From UBA1081 sp045537555 (GTDB taxonomy: Bacteria; Bacillota; Clostridia; Oscillospirales; Acutalibacteraceae), in the NCBI GenBank assembly GCA_045537555.1, contig JAZSPR010000001.1:1-26899 (forward strand): a stretch of DNA of 26,899 nucleotides. Reading direction: 5' to 3'. Positions within the stretch are counted from its first letter, which is position 1. Each line of letters begins with the position of its first letter. Of this stretch, positions 1 to 6,264 are shown one piece after another. The notes under the pieces are model-generated. The model was not told the origin of the DNA and did no database searches. It saw only the letters and a list, made by a program, of their open reading frames with translations. The translations under genes and the position numbers were made by a program.

Positions 1-1
1 C

Positions 2-50
2 AATATTTTTAATTTATTTTTATTATTTAGAAAAATAAATTAAAAATATT
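2..50. repeat. Perfect 20-bp inverted repeat made only of A and T
   Basis: Positions 2-21 and 31-50 are exact reverse complements separated by a 9-base spacer, with no G or C in either arm. It lies just upstream of the promoter of the lysine-riboswitch gene. It could be an AT-only terminator of a gene outside the window, a cruciform-prone element, or an upstream promoter-enhancing tract. The sequence does not decide between these. Confidence 0.6.
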
Positions 51-82
51 ACATATATATTGTATATACGACAAAATAATTA

Positions 83-111
83 TTGACTTTATACAACCAA
101 TATGATATTCT
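83..111 (+). promoter_or_regulatory. Sigma-A-type promoter of the lysine-riboswitch gene
   Basis: TTGACT (83-88) and TATTCT (106-111) are separated by exactly 17 bases. The predicted start near 118 falls just before the first helix of the riboswitch aptamer (from about 121), so the whole aptamer would be transcribed. Confidence 0.65.
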
Positions 112-120
112 TTAATCAAT

Positions 121-281
121 AAGATAGAGGTGCGGTAATTATTAGTATTTTGTCTGTTTCCCGATAGTAGGACAAAAGAAAGGAGTTATCGCCGAGGATA
201 ATAACTTTTATCGGAGAGTTGTTTTCCGGGGTACGGTATAATATGCCGTAAACTGTCACAATTGTGGAGTGCTATCGTGAT
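121..281 (+). promoter_or_regulatory. Lysine riboswitch (L box) aptamer
   Basis: The leader shows the conserved L-box blocks in order: GATAGAGGTGCG at the 5' side, AGTA, an AAAGGAG block, ATCGCCGAGG, an ATCGGAG segment, a CCGGGG block, AACTGTCACA, and TGGAGTGCTATC at the 3' side. Helix P1 forms between GATAG (123-127) and CTATC (272-276). This is the class that binds free L-lysine. The 3' strand of P1 extends to 281 and can also pair with the 5' arm of the downstream terminator (273-281 with 297-305, nine pairs including three G-U). This gives the usual exclusive choice: lysine-bound P1 releases the terminator, and free RNA forms the antiterminator. Recognition is from memory of the consensus, not from a covariance search. 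Confidence 0.93.
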
Positions 282-294
282 TGTCTTTTTTGGA

Positions 295-332
295 AGATCA
301 TGGTGTATTTCACTGTGGTCTGTTTTTTATTT
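295..332 (+). terminator. Riboswitch-controlled intrinsic terminator
   Basis: An 11-pair stem (295-305 with 311-321, three G-U pairs) with a TATTT loop is followed by GTTTTTTATTT. It lies between the lysine aptamer and the ribosome binding site of the transporter gene. Its 5' arm (297-305) is also the partner of the aptamer's P1 3' strand, so lysine binding should favour termination. Confidence 0.88.
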
Positions 333-350
333 AAGAAAGGAAAGATTTCA

Positions 351-2138
351 ATGAAAACACGCAAAAAACTCTTTTGTATGATTCTTGCAATTGTTTTCTG
401 CAGTTTTATGATTATAACTGCGGCAGCATCTGCTGAACCTGTTTCAGAAGATACATTAACAATCGGTGCAACTGAATCAACAGAAGCAACACTCAATGTT
501 TATGAAGAAGAATGCGGTGATTGTGAAGGTTCAGGTATTACTTGCGAACATAATACTGTTTGTGAATCCTGCGGCGGCACAGGCATTATTAATGTAAAAG
601 ATACTGCAGACAGTAGTTATTTTGCATCATTCTGGGCACTTATCCCTCCCATCATCGCTATCGGACTTGCTCTTATCACAAAAGAAGTTTATTCTTCACT
701 CTTTGTCGGTATTGCAGTCGGCGGTCTTCTCTCAGCTAACATCTTTAAAGAAGGCTTCAGCCTTACAGGCTCAATGGACTACATAATCAACGACGGTCTT
801 ATTTCTGCAGTTGCTGACAGTGCAGGTATCTTTATTTTCCTTGTACTTCTCGGTGTGATGGTTGCTCTTATTAACAAATCAGGCGGTTCAAGAGCATTCG
901 GTAACTGGGCTGTTAAACACATCAAGTCAAGAGCAGGCGCAATGATTGCAACATTTGCTCTCGGTGTACTTATTTTCATTGATGACTATTTCAACTGTCT
1001 TACAGTCGGTTCAGTTATGAGACCTGTTACTGACTCTCATAACGTTTCAAGAGCTAAATTCGCATACCTTATCGATGCTACAGCTGCACCTATCTGTATG
1101 ATTGCTCCTATTTCTTCATGGGCTGCTGCAGTTGCTTCCTATGCAGAAGAAGGTCAGGGACTCAAGCTCTTTATTCAGGCAATTCCCTACAACTATTATT
1201 CACTTCTTACATTCGTTTTTATCATCGCAATTGTATTCCTTAAAGTTGATTACGGCCCGATGAAACTTCACGAAATGAATGCAATTCTCAACAATGACCT
1301 TTATACTACAGGTGACAGAGTTAATAATATTGATGAAGAACAGGGTAACCCCAAGGGTAAGGTTATTGACCTTATTCTCCCCGTTGTTTTCCTTATCGTT
1401 ACTTGTGTATTTGCTCTTGTTTATAACGGTGGTATTCTCGACGGTGCAGACTTTATTACAGCATTCTCAGACACAGATGCTACAGTCGGTCTTCCCTGGG
1501 GTGCTTTGATTGCTCTTATTCTTACTATGATTTACATGGTTTGCAGAAGAGTTATTACATTTAAGGGCGCAATGGAATGTATTCCCGAAGGATTTAAAGC
1601 AATGGTACCTGCTATCACAATCCTTACTTTTGCAACAGCTCTCAAGAACATGACAGGTCTCCTCGGTGCAAAATACTTTGTTGCTGACCTTATGAACGGT
1701 GCGGCTGAAGGTCTTGCAAACTTCCTTCCCGCAATCATCTTCCTTGTTGCATGCGGTCTTGCTTTTGCAACAGGTACATCATGGGGCACATTCGGTATTC
1801 TTATCCCCATCGTTACGGCTATTTTCCCTGCAGATTCAACAATTCTTGTTATCGGTATTTCAGCTTGTCTTGCAGGTGCTGTCTGCGGTGACCATTGCTC
1901 ACCCATTTCTGATACAACAATCATGTCATCAGCAGGTGCACAGTGCAATCACATCAACCATGTAAATACACAGCTTCCTTATGCACTCACTGTTGCTGCT
2001 ATTTCATTTGTATGTTATTTGATTTCAGGTTTTGTACAGAATGCGGCAATTATGCTTGCAATCGGAGCAGTTCTTACAGTCGGTACCATACTTGTTATCA
2101 AGGTTCTTACAAAGAAAGACAAAAAAGCTGCAAAATAA
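351..2138 (+). CDS. lysW: NhaC-superfamily transporter, probable lysine transporter (LysW type)
   Basis: A polytopic membrane protein of 595 residues. From about residue 92 it has many hydrophobic segments and the NhaC-superfamily pattern, including FIDDYFNCLTVG and, near the end, GTSWGTFGILIP and CGDHCSPISDT. Relatives are annotated as Na+/H+ antiporters, but family members under a lysine riboswitch have been proposed as lysine transporters, which is the role inferred here. I start at 351 because AAGAAAGGAAAG (333-344) is a good ribosome binding site. The longer frame from 264 would begin inside the riboswitch and run through its terminator. The N-terminus MKTRKKLFC...AAASA is a likely signal peptide (cut near residue 28). 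It is followed by an acidic stretch with two DnaJ-like CxxCxGxG motifs (residues 55-62 and 71-78), which is unusual for the family. The substrate is inferred from regulation only. Confidence 0.85.
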   Translation: MKTRKKLFCMILAIVFCSFMIITAAASAEPVSEDTLTIGATESTEATLNVYEEECGDCEGSGITCEHNTVCESCGGTGIINVKDTADSSYFASFWALIPPIIAIGLALITKEVYSSLFVGIAVGGLLSANIFKEGFSLTGSMDYIINDGLISAVADSAGIFIFLVLLGVMVALINKSGGSRAFGNWAVKHIKSRAGAMIATFALGVLIFIDDYFNCLTVGSVMRPVTDSHNVSRAKFAYLIDATAAPICMIAPISSWAAAVASYAEEGQGLKLFIQAIPYNYYSLLTFVFIIAIVFLKVDYGPMKLHEMNAILNNDLYTTGDRVNNIDEEQGNPKGKVIDLILPVVFLIVTCVFALVYNGGILDGADFITAFSDTDATVGLPWGALIALILTMIYMVCRRVITFKGAMECIPEGFKAMVPAITILTFATALKNMTGLLGAKYFVADLMNGAAEGLANFLPAIIFLVACGLAFATGTSWGTFGILIPIVTAIFPADSTILVIGISACLAGAVCGDHCSPISDTTIMSSAGAQCNHINHVNTQLPYALTVAAISFVCYLISGFVQNAAIMLAIGAVLTVGTILVIKVLTKKDKKAAK

Positions 2139-2154
2139 TTTTTGAAATGTTATT

Positions 2155-2187
2155 TCTCACTGTCTTCGGGCAGTGAGATTTTTTTTA
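2155..2187 (+). terminator. Intrinsic terminator with UUCG tetraloop
   Basis: TCTCACTGTC pairs with the mirrored arm around a C(UUCG)G tetraloop (2164-2169) and is followed by a run of T from 2179. It sits 16 bases after the transporter stop codon and isolates it from xylB. Confidence 0.93.
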
Positions 2188-2194
2188 TTTATTA

Positions 2195-2223
2195 TTGATA
2201 TTATATTTTAATAATGATATAAT
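2195..2223 (+). promoter_or_regulatory. Promoter of xylB-xylA
   Basis: TTGATA (2195-2200) and a perfect TATAAT (2218-2223) are 17 bases apart. The start near 2230 leaves only about 20 bases before the xylB ATG, with AAAGGAG at 2238-2244. I see no XylR-type palindrome, no catabolite (cre) site, and none of the AATTCGAT sites found before the downstream DeoR gene. Confidence 0.8.
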
Positions 2224-2250
2224 CAAATAAATAATATAAAGGAGATATCT

Positions 2251-3735
2251 ATGCTTTATATAGGAATTGACCTCGGAACATCAGCAGTTAAATTATTGCT
2301 TGTTGATGAGAAAGGTACTATTGTAAATGAAGTTTCAAAAGAATACCTCGTATATTTTCCTCATTCAGGTTGGTCTGAGCAGAATCCCGAAGACTGGGTA
2401 ACTGCTGTAAATGAAGGACTTTCAGAATTACTTGATAATTGTGATAAATCAGCAGTAAAAGGAATCGGTTGCGGTGGTCAGATGCATGGTCTTGTTGTTC
2501 TCGATGAACACGATAATGTTATCCGCCCTGCAATTCTGTGGAACGACGGCAGAACACAAAGAGAAGTTGAATATCTAAACAATATTATCGGTAAAGATGT
2601 TTTGTCTGCAAATACAGCAAATATTGCATTTGCAGGCTTTACTGCTCCGAAAATACTTTGGATGAAGAATAATGAGCCTGAGTTGTTTAATAAAATCAAC
2701 AAAATCATGCTTCCGAAAGACTACATAAACTACATCCTCACAGGTGTTCATTCATGTGATTACTCAGATGCATCAGGCATGCTTCTGCTTGATGTAAAGA
2801 ATAAATGCTGGTCAGAGAAAATGCTTGATATCTGTGGTGTTAATGAAAACCAACTCCCCTCTCTTTATGATAGTTTTGAAGTTACAGGCACCATTAAACC
2901 TGAAATTTCAGAAAAGTACGGTCTTTCTCCCGAAACTGTTGTTGTAGCAGGTGCGGGTGATAATGCTGCAGCGGCAATCGGAACGGGCACAATAGGTAAC
3001 GGCAATTGTAATATTTCAATCGGCACATCAGGCACAGTATTTATTTCAAGTAATGAATTCAGCGTAGATAATAATAATGCTCTTCATTCATTTGCTCATG
3101 CTGATGGCGGTTATCACCTTATGGGATGTATGCTCTCTGCGGCATCCTGTAATAAATGGTTTATGGATGATATTCTCTGTGATAAGGACTATAACGGTGT
3201 ACAGAGCCTTATAAATGAAGAAAAACTTGGCAGAAATGATGTTTACTTCCTTCCATATCTTATGGGTGAAAGAAGTCCTATAAACGACACCAATGCAAGA
3301 GGCACATTTATCGGAATGACTCTTGCTACAAAGAAGGAAAATATGCTTCAGGCTGTGCTTGAAGGTGTTGCATTTGCAATCCGTGATAGTTTCGAGGTTG
3401 CAAAATCTTTAGGACTTGATATAAGAACAAGTAATATCTGTGGCGGCGGTATAAAGAGTAAATTATGGCTGAAAATCTTTGCGAATGTTCTCGGTATACC
3501 TCTTAATATACTGAAAACGGAGCAAGGACCCGGTTACGGCGGTGCAATACTTGCAATGGTTGGCTGTAATGAATATAATTCAGTTGCAGATGCTTGTAAA
3601 AATCTCGTTGAAATTTCAGAAACGGTTTATCCTGATAAGGAACTGACAGATCGTTATGAAATAAAATATAATAAATTCAGAAAGATATATCCTGCACTTA
3701 AAAATACATTTGCAGATATGATAACGGAGGAATAA
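2251..3735 (+). CDS. xylB: Xylulokinase
   Basis: An FGGY-family sugar kinase of 494 residues that phosphorylates D-xylulose to D-xylulose 5-phosphate in the cytoplasm. The N-terminal phosphate-binding motif GIDLGTSAVKLLL is followed by GCGGQMHGLVVLD, typical of xylulokinases. The catalytic Asp lies in AGAGDNAAAAIG, and the C-terminal ATP site includes ICGGGIKSKLW. Length is normal (about 485-500). It is the first gene of a two-gene unit; xylA begins two bases after its stop, so translation is probably coupled. The adjacent isomerase supports xylulose over glycerol or gluconate as substrate. Confidence 0.95.
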   Translation: MLYIGIDLGTSAVKLLLVDEKGTIVNEVSKEYLVYFPHSGWSEQNPEDWVTAVNEGLSELLDNCDKSAVKGIGCGGQMHGLVVLDEHDNVIRPAILWNDGRTQREVEYLNNIIGKDVLSANTANIAFAGFTAPKILWMKNNEPELFNKINKIMLPKDYINYILTGVHSCDYSDASGMLLLDVKNKCWSEKMLDICGVNENQLPSLYDSFEVTGTIKPEISEKYGLSPETVVVAGAGDNAAAAIGTGTIGNGNCNISIGTSGTVFISSNEFSVDNNNALHSFAHADGGYHLMGCMLSAASCNKWFMDDILCDKDYNGVQSLINEEKLGRNDVYFLPYLMGERSPINDTNARGTFIGMTLATKKENMLQAVLEGVAFAIRDSFEVAKSLGLDIRTSNICGGGIKSKLWLKIFANVLGIPLNILKTEQGPGYGGAILAMVGCNEYNSVADACKNLVEISETVYPDKELTDRYEIKYNKFRKIYPALKNTFADMITEE

Positions 3736-3737
3736 AA

Positions 3738-5057
3738 ATGGCTGAAATATTTAAAAACATTCCCGAAATCAAATATGAGGGTTCAAAAAGCAAAAATAAT
3801 CTTGCATTCAAGTTTTATGACCCTGAAAAAGTTATTCTCGGTAAAACAATGAAGGAACATCTCCCCTTTGCTATGGCATGGTGGCATAATCTCGGTGCCG
3901 CAGGTACCGATATGTTCGGCAGAGATACAGCAGACAAGTCATTCGGCACAGAAAAAGGCACAATGGAACATGCAAAGGCTAAGGTTGATGCAGGTTTTGA
4001 GTTTATGCAGAAGCTCGGCATTGAATACTTCTGTTTTCATGATGTAGATCTTGTTCCTGAAGCAGACAATATCAATGTTACTAATGCCAGACTTGATGAA
4101 ATATCAGATTACATTCTTGAAAAAATGAATGAAACCGGCATCAAGTGTCTCTGGGGTACAGCAAATATGTTCTCAAATCCCCGATTTATGAATGGTGCAG
4201 GCAGTACAAATTCTGCAGATGTATATTGCTTTGCGGCAGCTCAGATTAAGAAAGCGCTTGACCTTACAGTCAAACTCGGTGGCAAAGGCTATGTTTTCTG
4301 GGGTGGCAGAGAAGGTTATGAAACTCTTCTTAATACAGACATGAAGTTTGAACAGGAAAATATTGCAAGACTTATGCACATGGCTGTTGACTATGGCAGA
4401 AAAATCGGTTTCACGGGTGATTTTTATATTGAACCTAAGCCCAAGGAGCCTATGAAGCATCAGTATGATTTTGATGCGGCAACTGCAATCGGATTCCTTC
4501 GTCAGTACGGTCTTGATAAGGATTTCAAGATGAATATTGAAGCAAATCACGCAACACTTGCAGGTCACACATTCCAGCACGAGCTCAGAGTTTCTGCAAT
4601 CAACGGTATGCTCGGCAGTATTGATGCAAATCAGGGTGACTATCTTCTTGGTTGGGATACAGACGAATTCCCCTTTGATGTTTATGAGGCAACAATGTGT
4701 ATGTATGAAGTAATCAAGGCAGGCGGTCTTACAGGCGGCTTCAACTTTGATGCTAAGAACAGACGCCCCAGCAACACTTATGAGGATATGTTTGAAGCAT
4801 ATATTCTCGGAATGGATACTTTTGCACTCGGACTTCTCAATGCTGCAAAAATCATTGAGGACGGCAGAATTGATGAGTTTGTAGCAAATAAGTATTCATC
4901 ATTCAGAAATACAGAAATCGGCTCAAAAATCCTCTCAGGCGATGCTACACTTGAAGAGCTTGCGGCATATGCAGCAGAGATGAAGAGCGTTGCAACTCCC
5001 CTTTCAGGTAAACAGGAACGACTTGAGGGAATCGTAAATAACATACTTTTTGGTTAA
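3738..5057 (+). CDS. xylA: Xylose isomerase (class II)
   Basis: A 439-residue TIM-barrel metalloenzyme that interconverts D-xylose and D-xylulose. Catalytic His101 and Asp104 lie in FCFHDVDL. Metal-site segments include FYIEPKPKEPMKHQYD and MNIEANHATLAGHTFQHEL. The length and the roughly 40-residue N-terminal extension before AMAWWHNLG match class II enzymes. The start is set by CGGAGGA just before the ATG, at the end of xylB. A hairpin at 5064-5091 follows. XylA makes the substrate of XylB. No dedicated xylose importer is encoded here, although a GPH-family symporter lies elsewhere in the window (24968-26449, minus). Confidence 0.97.
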   Translation: MAEIFKNIPEIKYEGSKSKNNLAFKFYDPEKVILGKTMKEHLPFAMAWWHNLGAAGTDMFGRDTADKSFGTEKGTMEHAKAKVDAGFEFMQKLGIEYFCFHDVDLVPEADNINVTNARLDEISDYILEKMNETGIKCLWGTANMFSNPRFMNGAGSTNSADVYCFAAAQIKKALDLTVKLGGKGYVFWGGREGYETLLNTDMKFEQENIARLMHMAVDYGRKIGFTGDFYIEPKPKEPMKHQYDFDAATAIGFLRQYGLDKDFKMNIEANHATLAGHTFQHELRVSAINGMLGSIDANQGDYLLGWDTDEFPFDVYEATMCMYEVIKAGGLTGGFNFDAKNRRPSNTYEDMFEAYILGMDTFALGLLNAAKIIEDGRIDEFVANKYSSFRNTEIGSKILSGDATLEELAAYAAEMKSVATPLSGKQERLEGIVNNILFG

Positions 5058-5063
5058 AAAATC

Positions 5064-5095
5064 AACTGTTCCTACTTTTGTAGGGGCAGTTTTAA
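5064..5095 (+). terminator. Probable terminator after xylA
   Basis: AACTGTTCCTAC (5064-5075) pairs with GTAGGGGCAGTT (5080-5091) through 12 pairs, two of them G-U, around a TTTT loop. The trailing sequence is TTTAAATATA, a short imperfect T tract, so efficiency may be moderate. Confidence 0.7.
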
Positions 5096-5123
5096 ATATA
5101 CGCAAATTCGATTGCCGAAAATA

Positions 5124-5152
5124 TTGATTTATTCCCGAATATGTTGTATTAT
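5124..5152 (+). promoter_or_regulatory. Promoter of the deoR-type regulator
   Basis: TTGATT (5124-5129) and TATTAT (5147-5152) are 17 bases apart. The start is predicted near 5159, exactly where a 12-bp palindrome begins. Confidence 0.7.
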
Positions 5153-5158
5153 TAAATC

Positions 5159-5170
5159 ATCGAATTCGAT
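5159..5170 (+). promoter_or_regulatory. Candidate operator palindrome at the regulator's start site
   Basis: ATCGAATTCGAT is a perfect 12-bp palindrome at the predicted +1. The half AATTCGAT recurs at 5105-5112, upstream of the -35 box, in the same orientation. The paired sites around the promoter suggest autoregulation by the DeoR-type protein or its HTH partner. This is inference from position and symmetry. Confidence 0.5.
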
Positions 5171-5197
5171 ATAAATCTTAATTCGGAGGTTTTTCAT

Positions 5198-5974
5198 ATG
5201 TTTATGGAAGAACGACATCAGGATATATCAGATATAATAAAAACAAACGGTAAAATTACAGTTGCTGAAATAACATCAAAATACGGAATATCCGATGAAT
5301 CGGCAAGGCGTGATTTGCGGATTCTTGAGCAGAAAGGCATCTGCAAAAGAACTCATGGCGGAGCAATTCTTTTAGGTCAGGTCAGTGTAATTCCGCCCTT
5401 AAATCGTCAGTATGACACTATGCCCATTTTTGATAATTACAAGAAAATAGCAGAAATTGCCGTAAGCAATATTAAAGCAAATGATATCGTTTATATAACA
5501 AGCGGTTCTTTCGGGCACATTATTATATCTCTTTTGCCGAAAAACATTCATTTCACCGCAGTTGTGAATTCCGTTGACTTTGCAAAAGAACTCAGACATT
5601 TTGAAAATATCGATGTCTATATTGCAGGCGGAAAAATGCGTAAAAGTGGCTCTGTTGTTGACACTTTTGCAATTGATTTTGTCAGCAAACTGCATTTTGA
5701 TATTTGCTTTATCACTGGTTCAGGATTAACAGCAGATTTCGGACTTTCCAACGGTTCTGATGAAACTGCAACATTTCAGCGTACAGTTCTTAAAAACAGC
5801 AGAAATAAATATCTTTTATTGCCAAGTTCTAAAATCGGTGTAAATTCTTTTATTAAGGTCTGTAATGCCAATGAATTTGATACTATTGTCACTGATTGGG
5901 ACTGTACCGAAGAACAGATTACTGCCCTTGAAGAATGTGGTGTCAAGGTAATTGTTGTAGAGGAATCAAAATGA
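5198..5974 (+). CDS. DeoR/GlpR-family transcriptional regulator, divergent sensor domain
   Basis: A 258-residue protein. Residues about 4-58 form the DeoR winged HTH (RHQDISDIIKTNGKITVAEI, then SDESARRDLRILEQKG and RTHGGAI). The rest matches the DeoR C-terminal sensor, which in this family binds phosphorylated sugars. Start 5198 is chosen because CGGAGG (5184-5189) is 8 bases upstream; the in-frame ATG at 5204 is too far. In the sensor, the usual LDxGTTT phosphate motif reads YITSGSFG, and the usual LADSSKFG reads LLPSSKIG, so key acidic and Thr positions are changed. Its ligand may differ from the family norm or be lost. It follows xylBA on the same strand but has its own promoter and palindrome, so a role in xylose control is possible but unsupported. 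It overlaps the next small HTH gene by 4 bases. Confidence 0.85.
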   Translation: MFMEERHQDISDIIKTNGKITVAEITSKYGISDESARRDLRILEQKGICKRTHGGAILLGQVSVIPPLNRQYDTMPIFDNYKKIAEIAVSNIKANDIVYITSGSFGHIIISLLPKNIHFTAVVNSVDFAKELRHFENIDVYIAGGKMRKSGSVVDTFAIDFVSKLHFDICFITGSGLTADFGLSNGSDETATFQRTVLKNSRNKYLLLPSSKIGVNSFIKVCNANEFDTIVTDWDCTEEQITALEECGVKVIVVEESK

Positions 5975-6159
5975 ATCGGGAACAGAAAATACGGAATCTG
6001 ATTTTAGATAGATATTCGAGTCTGAGGCAATTTGCCATTGAAACTGATATTCCATACAGTACATTGATGACATTACTTTCCCGTGATGTGGGCGGAGCAT
6101 CATTCGATATAATTATAAAAATTTGTAAACATCTTAATATTGACCCTATGGATTTATAA
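5971..6159 (+). CDS. Small Cro/C1-type helix-turn-helix protein (62 aa)
   Basis: A 62-residue protein made of almost nothing but one HTH domain: SLRQFAIETDIPYSTLMTLL, then FDIIIKICKHLNIDPMDL, the usual XRE end. Its ATG overlaps the deoR TGA as ATGA (5971-5974), with AGAGGA about 7 bases upstream, so it is translationally coupled to the regulator. A longer reading from 5935 would lie inside deoR and lacks a binding site. It has no sensor or oligomerisation domain, so it may form dimers, assist the DeoR protein, or act as a small repressor. The function is not known from sequence. Confidence 0.75.
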   Translation: MNREQKIRNLILDRYSSLRQFAIETDIPYSTLMTLLSRDVGGASFDIIIKICKHLNIDPMDL

Positions 6160-6221
6160 CTCAGATATCATTATTTGAATGCTTTTTAAAATAAATATTT
6201 ATTAAATATTATAATTAATAC

Positions 6222-6252
6222 ATAAAAAGCCTCCGTGTTTCCACAGAGGCTT
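6222..6252 (-). terminator. Terminator of pckG
   Basis: On the minus strand AAGCCTC...GAGGCTT (arms 6246-6252 and 6227-6233, extended by GTG/CAC around a 4-base loop, one mismatch) is followed by TTTTTATG. It lies 13 bases beyond the pckG stop. It may also stop the plus-strand HTH transcript, but the T run on that side is poor. The rest of 6160-6226 is AT-rich with no gene. Confidence 0.85.
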
Positions 6253-6264
6253 AAATTATTTATA

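Noticed and set aside
264..350. Longer N-terminus of the NhaC-type transporter
   Set aside because: The frame is open from 264, but it begins within the lysine aptamer, crosses the terminator and lacks a ribosome binding site; the ATG at 351 has one.
1532..1948. 138-codon frame on the minus strand inside the transporter gene
   Set aside because: It is an antisense shadow of a clearly coding transporter, with no binding site and no recognisable domain.
4173..4580. 135-codon minus-strand frame inside xylA
   Set aside because: Antisense to conserved xylose isomerase sequence; Cys/Ile-rich product without domain or promoter.
6190..6203. 14-bp palindrome AATAAATATTTATT after the small HTH gene
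   Set aside because: All A/T in a very AT-rich gap; expected by chance and not next to a promoter.
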